Shown here: positions 6,696-16,037 of the stretch, piece by piece
How the letters are laid out: each line of letters starts with the position of its first letter
Numbering within the stretch: the first letter of the stretch is position 1
From: Thiomicrorhabdus sp. zzn3
Lineage (GTDB): Bacteria; Pseudomonadota; Gammaproteobacteria; Thiomicrospirales; Thiomicrospiraceae
DNA length: 44,838 nt
Direction of reading: 5' to 3'
Assembly: GCF_029767755.1 (NCBI RefSeq)
Contig: NZ_JARUQS010000003.1
Location: forward strand, 1 to 44,838
Notes under the pieces: model-generated
Databases searched by the model: none
The model's input: the letters and a program-made list of their open reading frames with translations, nothing else
What the model was told of the DNA's origin: nothing
Program-made: the position numbers and the translations under genes

Positions 6696-9527
6696 GTGTT
6701 TGACTTGACCGTGTAAAAACCGGTCCAGCACTTGAGCAATATGCATGGCTTGAATCTGGCCTAAATCGGCAATCTGATGCCGGCAACTGGTACCGGTGGC
6801 CACGATCCAATCATCCGGTGATGCCTGCTGCACAGCTGGCAGCAACACCTGATTGGCGATGGTTTTGGAAACCTCATAATGCTTATAACCGAACTCGCCG
6901 GACATACCGCAGCAACCGGACGGAATCATCTCCACACTTAAGCCCGGCAACGCTTGCAACGCCTGCAAGGTATCCGCCGGTTTGGCCAAGGCTTTTTGGT
7001 GACAGTGCACATGCAGCCAAACTCGTTGATTGATTGGCGCCAATTCTTGCAATCGAACCGATTGCGACCATTCCAACATTAGCTCTTCCACACTTAATAC
7101 GGCATCACACCAGGCCTGTTGAGTTTTTGCGGAAGCGTTTGCCAATAAATCTTTCGCTTCATCACGCCAAACCAACAGCTCGGAAGGCTCGATACCGACG
7201 ATTTTGTCTCCTGCTTGCCACCCACGCAGTGCATGCATTGTCTGTAACAAGGCTTCCCGCGCTTCCGGCAACAGGCCTTTGCTGATCAACGCGCGCGGCG
7301 ATGCCCGCATCCACACCGGCTCCACATTAAAACCGGCACGCTGTGCCAGAGTTTGCAGGCTGCGCAACGCCGCCTGACCGACTTGCGGTTCCTGATACTG
7401 ACTGAACAGATCGCATAACACCCACAATGTCGGCAGCGAGTCATTATCAGGTTTGTTCTGGGTTTGCCCCTGCCACCAGGCTTGCAGATCAAAGGCGTGC
7501 GCTTGCGGCAAGGTACGGCGGCTGTCCACCCCCATGAGTTTTTTCGCAATGCCCAGATCTTGCACTCGGTTAAACAGCACCGGAAAACGCTGTCCCATTT
7601 TCAACAGGCCTGCATAGTGTTTTAACGCCCAAGCGCTCAAATCCAACCAGCGTCGCGTTTGATACAGCACCTCCGCCTTTAAACGTGCCATATCCACATT
7701 GGCCGGACATTCGCTTTTGCATCCCTTGCACCCCAGACACAGTTCCAAAGCGTCCTGCAACTGATGCTGTTTTAACGCTTTGCGCGGATCGGGCTCGGTC
7801 AGGGCGTAGCGCAGCAGGTTACTGCGCCCGCGGGTAGAGTAGTTTTCCTCACGCGTCGCCTGATAAGATGGACACATCAGGCCGGCCGATTTGCGGCACG
7901 CCGCCGCGCCGTTGCATTTTTCCACAGCGTCCATCAGCGAAAGGTCTTTTGACCAGTCAAAGGCCGTAGCCAACCTTTTTTGCGGCTGGCGATCCGCACG
8001 CAGATTTTGGGTAATCGGCGCATCGCCAATAATTACCCCCGGATTGAGCAAATTCTGCGGATCAAAGGCGCGCTTGAGTTCCTGAAGATAGAGATAGACG
8101 GTCTCGCCGACCTGCTCCTGCAAAAACGGCGCGCGCAATCGGCCGTCACCATGCTCACCGGACAAAGCACCGCGATATTTTTTCACCAGCTTAGAATTAC
8201 GCTCAGCAATCGTTTGAAATAGCTGTTTGCCCTCCTTAGTCGCCAGATCAAGTTCAGGACGGATATGAATCAGACCGACCGAAGCATGGCCATAATAGAC
8301 ACAACCCACCTTCAACTCCGCCATCAAGGCCTGCACATCCTGAAAATAATCAACCAAGCGATGCACCGGAACGGCCGCGTCTTCGATGACCGCCACCGCC
8401 TTTTTGCGCGTCACCTTGCCCATCAGCATGCCAAGGCCCGCTTTGCGTACCTCCCACACTTTGGCGGAATTGGCCGGTTCGATCAAAGGCGCAGCGTAAG
8501 CTCCGTGCGCCAACAACCAGGCCTGTTGAGTTTGCAAACGCGACTGCAAGCGCGCTTCATCATCATCAAACAGCTCGATCACCAAGACGGCTTGCGGATC
8601 GCCGTCAATCCAAAAACGGTTTTGCTGTTGCTGCAAATTGGCTTTGGTACCATCCAGTGTGGGCTTATCGATCAACTCAATCGCTGCCGGCTCGAACTCC
8701 AGCAGGTGCGGCACCACCTGCATCGCCGCTTCCACCGAATCAAAGTGCGCACACATCAACTGGCGGCATTTCGGCAGTTCCACCAGATTTAGGCAAGCCT
8801 GCTTAATCACAGCCAGCGTGCCTTCGCTGCCGCAGATCAGCGGCGCCAAATTAAAGGGTTTACCATGCGGGTTAAACGGCCGATGATGCCGATAGAGTTC
8901 GTCCAGCGCATAACCGGTGTTGCGGCGCTTGATGGTTGGATGCGGAAAATGGTCCAGAATGGCTTTGCCGTGATTTTCCAGCAAATGCAGAACGGTGCGG
9001 TAGATCTGCCCTTCAAAATTGGTCGCGTGACGCTTTTGCTCCAATTCTTCAGCGGATAAGGGACCAAAACGCGCTTCGGAACCGTCGGCAAGGATCACAT
9101 CCACCCACTTGACGTGCTCGCGCGTCGTGCCGTAATAGACCGAATAGGAACCGCAGGAATTGTTACCGATCATACCGCCGATCATGGCGCGGTTGGAAGT
9201 GGAAGTGTCCGGCGCAAAACGCAAACCGTCGGCTTTGACAAAGGCGTTCAAATCATCCTGAATCACCCCCGGCTCCACCACCACTTCTTTGAACTCGGGA
9301 CGGTATTCGACAATGTTAGTCAGGTGTTTGGAAACATCAATCACCACGCCCGAACCGATCGCCTGCCCCGCCAGAGAGGTACCGCCGGCACGTAGTATAA
9401 TCGGCAATTTATTTCTCAATGCCGATTGAACAGCCTCAACAAGCCTGTTTTGCGTTTCTGGCATTTCCACTTTTTTGAGCGTCAGCTCAAAAACGGATGC
9501 ATCACTGATCAGTCGATTCAAGGTCAC
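6693..9527 (-). CDS. FAD-linked oxidase fused to Fe-S/CCG domain (YdiJ/D-lactate dehydrogenase-like)
   Basis: 944-aa fusion protein. The N-terminal FAD-binding type 4 domain has RAGGTSLAGQAIG at about residues 44-56 and MIGGMIGNNSCGSYS further on. The FAD-oxidase C-terminal domain follows, with GEHGDGRLRAPF. A ferredoxin segment CLGCKGCKSECP lies at about 597-608, and a C-terminal CCG domain ends with GCCGMSGEFGYKHYEVS near residue 870. This architecture is shared by glycolate-oxidase and D-lactate or D-2-hydroxyglutarate dehydrogenase fusions such as YdiJ; the substrate cannot be told from sequence. The start is GTG at 9525-9527, because a TAG codon lies directly upstream in frame. It follows the epimerase gene by 25 bp and may share its transcript. 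Three palindromes lie inside it. Confidence 0.85.
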   Translation of the reverse strand: MTLNRLISDASVFELTLKKVEMPETQNRLVEAVQSALRNKLPIILRAGGTSLAGQAIGSGVVIDVSKHLTNIVEYRPEFKEVVVEPGVIQDDLNAFVKADGLRFAPDTSTSNRAMIGGMIGNNSCGSYSVYYGTTREHVKWVDVILADGSEARFGPLSAEELEQKRHATNFEGQIYRTVLHLLENHGKAILDHFPHPTIKRRNTGYALDELYRHHRPFNPHGKPFNLAPLICGSEGTLAVIKQACLNLVELPKCRQLMCAHFDSVEAAMQVVPHLLEFEPAAIELIDKPTLDGTKANLQQQQNRFWIDGDPQAVLVIELFDDDEARLQSRLQTQQAWLLAHGAYAAPLIEPANSAKVWEVRKAGLGMLMGKVTRKKAVAVIEDAAVPVHRLVDYFQDVQALMAELKVGCVYYGHASVGLIHIRPELDLATKEGKQLFQTIAERNSKLVKKYRGALSGEHGDGRLRAPFLQEQVGETVYLYLQELKRAFDPQNLLNPGVIIGDAPITQNLRADRQPQKRLATAFDWSKDLSLMDAVEKCNGAAACRKSAGLMCPSYQATREENYSTRGRSNLLRYALTEPDPRKALKQHQLQDALELCLGCKGCKSECPANVDMARLKAEVLYQTRRWLDLSAWALKHYAGLLKMGQRFPVLFNRVQDLGIAKKLMGVDSRRTLPQAHAFDLQAWWQGQTQNKPDNDSLPTLWVLCDLFSQYQEPQVGQAALRSLQTLAQRAGFNVEPVWMRASPRALISKGLLPEAREALLQTMHALRGWQAGDKIVGIEPSELLVWRDEAKDLLANASAKTQQAWCDAVLSVEELMLEWSQSVRLQELAPINQRVWLHVHCHQKALAKPADTLQALQALPGLSVEMIPSGCCGMSGEFGYKHYEVSKTIANQVLLPAVQQASPDDWIVATGTSCRHQIADLGQIQAMHIAQVLDRFLHGQVKH
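7107..7122. repeat. CAGGCCTG palindrome, copy 4
   Basis: ACACCAGGCCTGTTGA in the oxidase gene, read on the coding strand as T-Q-Q-A-W. Confidence 0.6.
7601..7616. repeat. CAGGCCTG palindrome, copy 5
   Basis: TCAACAGGCCTGCATA in the oxidase gene, read as Y-A-G-L-L-K, a different frame from copies 4 and 6 in the same gene. Confidence 0.6.
8514..8529. repeat. CAGGCCTG palindrome, copy 6
   Basis: CAACCAGGCCTGTTGA in the oxidase gene, again read as T-Q-Q-A-W. Confidence 0.65.
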
Positions 9528-9552
9528 CTACCCTTGGCTTGCCACAACAGCA

Positions 9553-10563
9553 TTACTGGTTATATTGCCGATACCAATCCACAAACTTTGAAATACCAGT
9601 TTCAATCTCGGTCGCCGGTTTAAAGCCAACATCGACCATCAAGTCACTGACATCTGCATAGGTTCTGGGCACATCTCCTGGCTGCATTGGCAGATTGTTG
9701 CGAACCGCTTGTTTTCCGGTTGCTTGCTCAATGGCGTTAATGAAACGCTCCAAGCTAATCGGTTGGTTATTACCGATATTGTATATCTTGTAGGGCGCTT
9801 GGGCGTGAGTGAATTCACTGCTTTGCGGATGAGGGACATGATCCATCACGCGCACCACACCTTCAACAATGTCGTCGATATAGGTAAAGTCACGCTCCAT
9901 CTGACCGTGATTAAACACATCGATCGTTTCACCCGCCAGAATCTTTCGTGTGAACGAAAAATACGCCATATCCGGGCGCCCCCAAGGGCCGTAAACCGTG
10001 AAAAAGCGTAATCCGGTGGTCGGGATGTTGTACAGATGGCTGTAGGTATGCGCCATCAGTTCATTCGACTTTTTGGTCGCGGCATACAGGGAGATCGGAA
10101 AATCCACACGGTCATCGGTCGAAAACGGAATTTTGCTATTCATACCGTAAACCGAGCTGGACGAAGCATAAACCAAATGCGGTGTCTGCTGCTGTCGGCA
10201 CCCCTCAAGCACATTAACAAACCCCACCAGATTAGAGTCCACATAAGCGTGTGGATTTTCCAGAGAATAACGCACCCCGGCCTGTGCGGCCAGATGAATA
10301 ACACGGTCAAAATCGTGCTTTGCAAACAGCTCGCTCATGGCTTTTCTGTCGGCAATATCCATTTCTATAAACTGATACGACTGCCCGCTTTCAGCACAAT
10401 CTTGCGCAAATCGTTCCAGCTCGGATAAACGTGCTTTTTTCAAAGCGACATCGTAATAATCATTCAGGTTGTCAATGCCAATGACCTGATGTCCCTGCTT
10501 CAACAGAGCCTGTACCGTATAAAACCCGATAAAACCGGCCGATCCGGTTACCAAAATCTTCAT
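9553..10563 (-). CDS. NAD-dependent epimerase, probably UDP-glucuronate 4-epimerase
   Basis: 336-aa extended short-chain dehydrogenase. The Rossmann motif TGSAGFIG is at residues 6-13. The catalytic set is the SSSSVYG stretch and the YAATKKSNE Y-x3-K pair, followed by LRFFTVYGPWGRPDMA. The insertion around DNLNDYYDVALKKARL is typical of UDP-glucuronate 4-epimerases (GAE/LpsL type), which interconvert UDP-GlcA and UDP-GalA. The gene upstream in the operon is ugd, which makes UDP-GlcA, so UDP-GalA production for the surface glycan is a consistent inference. A UDP-glucose/galactose epimerase is the main alternative. It is the penultimate gene of the leftward glycan run. Confidence 0.87.
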   Translation of the reverse strand: MKILVTGSAGFIGFYTVQALLKQGHQVIGIDNLNDYYDVALKKARLSELERFAQDCAESGQSYQFIEMDIADRKAMSELFAKHDFDRVIHLAAQAGVRYSLENPHAYVDSNLVGFVNVLEGCRQQQTPHLVYASSSSVYGMNSKIPFSTDDRVDFPISLYAATKKSNELMAHTYSHLYNIPTTGLRFFTVYGPWGRPDMAYFSFTRKILAGETIDVFNHGQMERDFTYIDDIVEGVVRVMDHVPHPQSSEFTHAQAPYKIYNIGNNQPISLERFINAIEQATGKQAVRNNLPMQPGDVPRTYADVSDLMVDVGFKPATEIETGISKFVDWYRQYNQ

Positions 10564-10597
10564 GATGCGTTTTCTTATCCCTTTACTAATTTCTTAA

Positions 10598-11764
10598 TCA
10601 GTCCTGCCCAAACAGGTCGCGAGTGTAAACTTTTTCGACAACATCACTCATTTCGTCCGTCAAGCGGTTTGCCAGAATCACGTCTGACATAGCCTTGAAA
10701 CTCGGCAAATCACGAATCACTTTCGAATGGAAAAATTCGTCTTCCTGCAAAACCGGTTCATAAACCACCACGTCAATTCCTTTCGCCTTAATCCGCTTCA
10801 TCACTCCCTGAATGGCGGAGGCGCGGAAATTATCGGAACCTTGTTTCATCACCAAGCGATAAATACCCACGACCTTAGGGTTACGCTTGATAATCTGCTC
10901 GGCAATAAAGTCCTTTCGCGTGGTATTGGCGTCGACAATCGCACGGATCAAATTATTCGGCACTTCCTGATAATTTGCTAACAGTTGCTTGGTATCTTTC
11001 GGCAAGCAATAACCGCCGTAACCAAACGAAGGGTTGTTATAGTGATTACCGATACGCGGATCCAATCCTACCCCTTCAATCACCTGACGACTGTTCAGAC
11101 CATGCGCTTCGCAGTAACTATCCAATTCATTAAAATAAGCTACGCGCATCGCCAGATAGGTATTGGAAAACAATTTGACCGCTTCGGCTTCGGTCGCTTC
11201 GGTAAACAGCACCTCAATCGACTCTTTTTGCGCCCCCTGAACCAGCAAGTCGGCAAAAGCTCTGGCGCGCTCCGAATCTTCGCCGACAATAATCCGCGAC
11301 GGATACAGGTTGTCGTAGAGCGCCTTGCCTTCACGCAGAAACTCCGGAGAAAAAATCAAGTTATCACAGCCAAACTCTTCTCGAATGCGTTGCGTATAGC
11401 CTACCGGCACCGTTGACTTGATGACCATCAAGGCTTGTGGATTGATCGCCATCACATCTCGAATCACCGCTTCCACCGAATTGGTGTTAAAGGTGTTGGT
11501 TACGGTGTCATAATCGGTCGGCGTGGCGATAATCACATAATCAGCACCTTCATAAGCGGCCTGCTTATCCAGTGTCGCGGTAAAGTTTAACGGCCTATCC
11601 GCCAAAAACGCTTCGATTTCGGGATCGGCAATCGGTGAGCGCTTTTGGTTCAACAGCTCGACTTTTTCGGGAACAATGTCTAACGCCACCACCTCATTAT
11701 GTTGCGCCAACAGCACGGCCAACGACAGCCCAACATAACCGGTTCCAGCCACCGCAATTTTCAT
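10598..11764 (-). CDS. ugd: UDP-glucose 6-dehydrogenase
   Basis: Oxidises UDP-glucose to UDP-glucuronate with two NAD+ in the cytoplasm. The protein begins [20 protein letters not shown] with the GxGxxG dinucleotide motif. [20 protein letters not shown] is the substrate-binding loop, and [14 protein letters not shown] holds the catalytic cysteine. The ATG at 11762-11764 is preferred to the ATG 6 bp upstream because GAGGAAGG lies about 7 bp before it. This gives 388 aa, the same length as E. coli Ugd. It lies between a glycosyltransferase and the epimerase, feeding the latter. Confidence 0.95.
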   Translation of the reverse strand: MKIAVAGTGYVGLSLAVLLAQHNEVVALDIVPEKVELLNQKRSPIADPEIEAFLADRPLNFTATLDKQAAYEGADYVIIATPTDYDTVTNTFNTNSVEAVIRDVMAINPQALMVIKSTVPVGYTQRIREEFGCDNLIFSPEFLREGKALYDNLYPSRIIVGEDSERARAFADLLVQGAQKESIEVLFTEATEAEAVKLFSNTYLAMRVAYFNELDSYCEAHGLNSRQVIEGVGLDPRIGNHYNNPSFGYGGYCLPKDTKQLLANYQEVPNNLIRAIVDANTTRKDFIAEQIIKRNPKVVGIYRLVMKQGSDNFRASAIQGVMKRIKAKGIDVVVYEPVLQEDEFFHSKVIRDLPSFKAMSDVILANRLTDEMSDVVEKVYTRDLFGQD

Positions 11765-11777
11765 CTGCATCCTTCCT

Positions 11778-12728
11778 CTAATCTTGAATCGGCTTATTAC
11801 GCTCAGAAAGTTCCAGCGTTTGCTGCATTATAGAGCTTGGCCGTGAATCTTTTATTGCAACCCGAAAATGTTCCAAAGCACTCAACTGCTCTTGATTGGC
11901 GACCAAGCGCTTAAACTCCTCATAGAGTTTGCCACCTTCATAGAGACGTACCCAGCGGCGATAATGATCCCCCATGCGCGCATTCGGCAGTTTCAGAAGT
12001 TGCTGACGGTGCTGAATATTGGCTTCAAACTGCTCCCAGGAACGGATGGGATAGTGATAAACCCGAATCCCCGGTTCGTTGCGCGCACTCAGCCACTTGC
12101 ACCAGTGCTTTGCACGGTGATTACCGCCGCTCAGTTTGATCAGGCCTGTCGGATTGACGATCACCTTCGGACTGATCGGCACCAGCAGCATGGAGATTTG
12201 ATCGTCGGTCTTCTGCACCTCACGGTCGTAACAGATCGGGTAAAGCACACGGTGCGTCGCTTGCGAAAAGTGATAGCCTTTTTCCAAGGCTGCTTCCGTC
12301 AGCACCATATTGCTACGCGGCACCGTCACCACCGAATCACTGGCTTTTAAGTAATCTTTCAGGCTTCCCTGCTCCGGCAACCAGAATTCATCGGCATCGT
12401 TGCTGATCACCCAGCGCGCGTTGAGCGTTTTTCGCGCGTACTGCGCCAGCTGCGTCATCCATTTCGCTTGCTGATAGGTCTGCGAAGGCTGGTCAATCAC
12501 ATGGACTTCAAACTCTTTGGCCAATTCAGCCAACTTCTCCCGGGTGCCGTCGGTCGAACCGTTGTCCATCACGGCAAACGCATCAACCCCCAACGCCGCA
12601 TGCACGCGGATGTTTTCTTCGATAATATCCACTTCATCACGGCACAAAATAGTCATCACCAAACGGTCCGACTCGCTTACCGCTCTTTTCGTTTGCCACA
12701 AAAAAGGGATGATTTGAAGCATACTCAC
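11778..12728 (-). CDS. Family 2-type glycosyltransferase
   Basis: 316 aa. The fold is recognisable from [20 protein letters not shown], the NGSTDGT nucleotide loop, and the metal-binding region [12 protein letters not shown]. This pattern matches the GT2-related group often annotated as Glyco_tranf_2_4. The donor and acceptor are not predictable. The start is probably the GTG at 12726-12728, which forms a 4-bp GTGA overlap with the stop of the preceding gene; an ATG 6 bp downstream is the alternative. It is one of three consecutive glycosyltransferase-like genes between waaC and ugd, so a role in extending the LPS core or a capsule-like glycan is inferred. Confidence 0.8.
   Translation of the reverse strand: MSMLQIIPFLWQTKRAVSESDRLVMTILCRDEVDIIEENIRVHAALGVDAFAVMDNGSTDGTREKLAELAKEFEVHVIDQPSQTYQQAKWMTQLAQYARKTLNARWVISNDADEFWLPEQGSLKDYLKASDSVVTVPRSNMVLTEAALEKGYHFSQATHRVLYPICYDREVQKTDDQISMLLVPISPKVIVNPTGLIKLSGGNHRAKHWCKWLSARNEPGIRVYHYPIRSWEQFEANIQHRQQLLKLPNARMGDHYRRWVRLYEGGKLYEEFKRLVANQEQLSALEHFRVAIKDSRPSSIMQQTLELSERNKPIQD
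12137..12152. repeat. CAGGCCTG palindrome, copy 7
   Basis: TGATCAGGCCTGTCGG in the family 2 glycosyltransferase gene, read as P-T-G-L-I-K. Confidence 0.55.
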
Positions 12729-13813
12729 AACGTCTCTATCCTTTCTAAAACGGTCACGCCCATGTTACGGCTTAAATCCACAAAACGCTTCTGAAAGGCA
12801 TCCTGCGGATTGAGCCAAGCAATAACATCCATATCCGGCCGCAACCAGCGCCCGGTAAACAATGCGGTGCCTACATCGCCGATGATTCGGCCCTGCGATG
12901 TAAACGCCGGCAAACAAAATTCAAACGCCAACTGGCTGGGAATCACAACTTCCGCTCCGGCCCCCAACAGATGCAATACATCTTCGGAACCGCTGCGCGG
13001 GTGGTATTTAATGCCGACGCGCTGGCCCTGTTGTACCAAGCGCTGAACCAAATCCGCCATGCGCTCCCGGTAACCCGGCATTTTCTCAATGTTATGCGGA
13101 TGGGCAATCAAGATCACGTCATCCAATCCGGCCAGCAGACCAAGATCAAATCCCATCTCTTCGGCCACCCGTCGACTGAGTTCCAACATCGCATCCTGGG
13201 TAAACCACGCTCCCGGCAGTTCAAAACACGCTTTGGCTTTCAGCGCTGCGACCGCACTGTGCGGGCGAAACAACCAGGCCTGATCAATTAAACTGGACGC
13301 GCCAACAGTTGAAGGTTCTTCCCACCAACTACCATAAACCATTTTCTTAAGCCCGGCGTTTACAAGGTCTTTCCACCACACCGAAGGACGCCCGGCGTAA
13401 GAATAAAGGCCGTCATCCATATAAACACCCGTTGGCTGTTTGGCGCGCTGATGCAAGCGATGCATCACATACTGAAATTCAATGCGTCGGTCACTGCCTA
13501 CGGCAACGAAATCCGGATCATAATTTTCTAATGCCTTATCCAACTTCACAAACAGTTGTCGGCGTACCTTCCATTTACTTTGCACGCCGTCTCCCGTGCC
13601 AAACAACCGGACTCCGGAAAACGGACTCTGCGACCACTGCTGCAACGCATTGAAATATGGGTTATTTTCCTGATTTCTCTGATCGATCAGCCATAGCTCG
13701 GCCTGCTGATTCTCGCCGTGTGCCTGCCGTGTATTCAGCGCCAATGCGGCCGACACCAATACATTCAACGGAGTGGAAGGCAGATAAAGGCCTTTGCCTG
13801 GTAAATCGCTCAT
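12725..13813 (-). CDS. Sialyltransferase-superfamily (GT52/polysialyltransferase-like) glycosyltransferase
   Basis: 362 aa, weakly recognisable. The N-terminus LYLPSTPLNVLVSAALAL resembles the start of GT52 and polysialyltransferase-like enzymes. Two short motifs shared by bacterial sialyltransferases are present and correctly ordered: D/E-D/E-G as MDDG at residues 132-135, and HP at 271-272 (GIKYHPRSG). Such enzymes use CMP-activated nonulosonic acids. No sialic acid synthesis genes are in the window, so CMP-Kdo or another CMP-sugar is an open alternative. It overlaps the genes on both sides by 4 bp (ATGA and GTGA), so it is translationally coupled in the glycan operon. Confidence 0.6.
   Translation of the reverse strand: MSDLPGKGLYLPSTPLNVLVSAALALNTRQAHGENQQAELWLIDQRNQENNPYFNALQQWSQSPFSGVRLFGTGDGVQSKWKVRRQLFVKLDKALENYDPDFVAVGSDRRIEFQYVMHRLHQRAKQPTGVYMDDGLYSYAGRPSVWWKDLVNAGLKKMVYGSWWEEPSTVGASSLIDQAWLFRPHSAVAALKAKACFELPGAWFTQDAMLELSRRVAEEMGFDLGLLAGLDDVILIAHPHNIEKMPGYRERMADLVQRLVQQGQRVGIKYHPRSGSEDVLHLLGAGAEVVIPSQLAFEFCLPAFTSQGRIIGDVGTALFTGRWLRPDMDVIAWLNPQDAFQKRFVDLSRNMGVTVLERIETL
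13271..13286. repeat. CAGGCCTG palindrome, copy 8
   Basis: CAACCAGGCCTGATCA in the sialyltransferase-like gene, read as I-D-Q-A-W. Confidence 0.6.
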
Positions 13814-15003
13814 GCCTGCTCACTCAATCCCAACGCCAGATCATTTCGATACTGCAAAATCCAACGCAATTTCTGTTCGGCCGCCGCCCAATGTACGGCA
13901 CCCGGATTTTGCATCGCATTACCGGGCACCGCATAGTCGTTCTGCAAGTAACCGATAAAGCGCGCTGCCAAATCGGCGTCAAACGGCAGTTGTTGCAGTT
14001 TACGCAAATGAGCCAGCAGCATCGCCTCATCCGTAATCGGATAGCTAATGCACTCTATCGCAAATAGGGCATCGCCCAGCACCAGCACTTTCTTGCCAGC
14101 CATCAACCCTTCCAAACCGACGGTGGAATTGACCGTGACCACGGCATCGGCATGCTGAACCAGTTGCGGCGTTGGAATATCCTCAACAAAACACAATTGC
14201 GCTGTCTGCAACGCTTTCAGGTCGGAATAATCCTCATCGCAGGCCGGATGCGGTTTAAATACAAAAACAGTCTTGTCTCCCAACTGCTCTGCCATACGCT
14301 GACAAAGAGTGAACAATTGACGCATACTGCGAATCCACGGCGAGTGCAGGTAAATATTGCTGTCTTCCACCACCTGGAAAGGGACAAAAATATAATGTTC
14401 CGGTAAATCCTTGGGACGAACCGAACAGGCCGGTTCGGTTTTTTCGGCGTCGGTTTTTTCAGAATTGAGTTCAGTATAGGGCCGAGTATAGGCGCGGTAA
14501 AAACTGGCTTCTCGCGGAATGCTGCTGTAGGCATTCACCCCCTTGGGGTCAATGGCGGAAACGCCGGGCAAAGGCCCGGTTTCAAAAAAGACCGGCTGGC
14601 GGCCAAAGCGCTCAAGCGCTTCCACTAGAATGGCCTGACGAAATTTTTTGCCGTTCCACAGCCCAATAAACGGCGCTCGCTCACGCTTCAACCAATGAGC
14701 ATATTGTGCGTAAATCCAGCAGGCCTGTAGCCAGGACAAGACTTTAAACAACGGCCAGAACAAATTCGGATAATGCTTCCCCTTGCGGCTATGCCGCTTG
14801 CGAAGCGTCAACAGCGCCGCCTGCCGCCAAAGTTCCGCACCAGGAAACGAGGTAAACAAACTCGGCAAGCGTAACGATTTGTACCATTTAACCCGGGCGC
14901 CCAGGTGAGTATGTTTGGCCAGTTCCGAAAAATAACGGCGCTGGTCCCGGCTGGCGGCAAACAGAACTAAATTCGGCAATTTTTTAGAGGCCTCATCCGT
15001 CAT
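13810..15003 (-). CDS. Capsule polysaccharide biosynthesis (KpsS-like) transferase
   Basis: 397 aa, similar in pattern to the Capsule_synth family that includes KpsS and KpsC, which are Kdo transferases building the lipid linker of group 2 capsules. Visible elements are WNGKKFRQA at about 116-124, FETGPLPGVSA near 140-150, the KPHP motif at 250-253 and VNSTVGLEGLMAGKKVL at about 291-307. The last is the usual nucleotide-sugar site of this fold. A variable, charged linker near 180-196 separates the two halves. Direct Kdo-transferase activity is inference. It overlaps waaC and the next gene by 4 bp on each side. Confidence 0.72.
   Translation of the reverse strand: MTDEASKKLPNLVLFAASRDQRRYFSELAKHTHLGARVKWYKSLRLPSLFTSFPGAELWRQAALLTLRKRHSRKGKHYPNLFWPLFKVLSWLQACWIYAQYAHWLKRERAPFIGLWNGKKFRQAILVEALERFGRQPVFFETGPLPGVSAIDPKGVNAYSSIPREASFYRAYTRPYTELNSEKTDAEKTEPACSVRPKDLPEHYIFVPFQVVEDSNIYLHSPWIRSMRQLFTLCQRMAEQLGDKTVFVFKPHPACDEDYSDLKALQTAQLCFVEDIPTPQLVQHADAVVTVNSTVGLEGLMAGKKVLVLGDALFAIECISYPITDEAMLLAHLRKLQQLPFDADLAARFIGYLQNDYAVPGNAMQNPGAVHWAAAEQKLRWILQYRNDLALGLSEQA
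14419..14444 (+). terminator. Antisense intrinsic-terminator-like hairpin inside the KpsS-like gene
   Basis: On the plus strand AACCGAAC (14419-14426) pairs with GTTCGGTT (14433-14440) around AGGCCG, directly followed by a run of T to 14444. It has terminator shape but lies antisense within a coding sequence, in the variable linker. The centre is one base away from the CAGGCCTG repeat core. Confidence 0.35.
14716..14731. repeat. CAGGCCTG palindrome, copy 9 (core only)
   Basis: CCAGCAGGCCTGTAGC in the KpsS-like gene, read as L-Q-A-C-W. Confidence 0.5.
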
Positions 15004-16037
15004 AACGGCTTATCCATTTTGGCCAGCAGCGCCTGCCAGACCGATTCGCTTTCCAAGCCCTGCAAAGAGAGAGCTTCCTGCTGCAAATCCTTGAATTGCT
15101 TGATGTAACCCGGTGCACAAGGGGATTGCAAACGCGTCACCGCGGTTCCATCTGCTCCGACCAGTTTCGGATCGGTCACCCGATACAGCACCACCATCGG
15201 CACTTCGAGCGCAGCGGCGACATGCGACAGCCCGGTATCCACCGACACCACACCCTGCGCATTCTTCAGCACCTGCGCCATCTCGTTCAAACTGAGCATG
15301 CGTTCCGTCACCCAGACCTGTTCAGTTTTGGTAGCAGCCGACAAGCGCAAGGCGCGTTCACGTTCCTCATTATTGCCCCACGGCAAAACAACCTTATAAT
15401 CGGCCTGTTGCGCCATATTGAGCAGTTCCACCCAATGATCTTCCGGCCAGTATTTGGTGGTCCAGGTGGTGCCGTGCAGAAACACAAGGTAGTTTTCCTC
15501 CCTCCAAGGCAACACCTCTGGACGCGGCCAATCATCAGTTTGCAGACCATAAACAATCGGCGCATTGTCGGCGAGCTTATACCCCAGTGATTTGGCAAAC
15601 AGTTGACGCAAACGCGCAATGGCGTGCTGATCCTTCGGCACAGAGCTTTTATATTGATAAAACAGACTGGCCAACGGCTCTCGGGCGCTGGTGAAATCAA
15701 AACCGGCAATGCGTCCGTGAATGCGGCGCCCGACCCAAACACTTTTATACAGCCCTTGGGCATCCAGCACCAGATCGTAATGGGTTTGATTGACCTCATC
15801 AAAAAACGCTTTAATCGCCTGACGCGTCTCCCGGCTCAACAAACTTTTGCGCCACTTGCGCAGTTCGATCGGATAGATCTTATCCACGACCGGATGCCAG
15901 GCAGGAATTTCGGCAAACGCTTTTTCCACCACCCAATCCACTTTCAGATTCGGCAACGCCGCCTGTGCATCCGACAGGGCGGGAAAGGTATGAAAGACGT
16001 CCCCCATCGAGGACATTTTGATCAACAAAATGCGCAT
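15000..16037 (-). CDS. waaC: Lipopolysaccharide heptosyltransferase I
   Basis: GT9 family enzyme that transfers the first L-glycero-D-manno-heptose to Kdo of the LPS inner core, on the cytoplasmic face of the inner membrane. The 345-aa protein starts MRILLIKMSSMGDVFHTFPA, the characteristic WaaC N-terminus with the GD pair. It continues with DLVLDAQGLYKSVWVGRRI, FLHGTTWTTKYWPEDHW and the C-terminal SVDTGLSHVAAAL site for ADP-heptose. It begins immediately after the hldD stop with no spacer. hldD supplies its sugar donor. Confidence 0.95.
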   Translation of the reverse strand: MRILLIKMSSMGDVFHTFPALSDAQAALPNLKVDWVVEKAFAEIPAWHPVVDKIYPIELRKWRKSLLSRETRQAIKAFFDEVNQTHYDLVLDAQGLYKSVWVGRRIHGRIAGFDFTSAREPLASLFYQYKSSVPKDQHAIARLRQLFAKSLGYKLADNAPIVYGLQTDDWPRPEVLPWREENYLVFLHGTTWTTKYWPEDHWVELLNMAQQADYKVVLPWGNNEERERALRLSAATKTEQVWVTERMLSLNEMAQVLKNAQGVVSVDTGLSHVAAALEVPMVVLYRVTDPKLVGADGTAVTRLQSPCAPGYIKQFKDLQQEALSLQGLESESVWQALLAKMDKPL

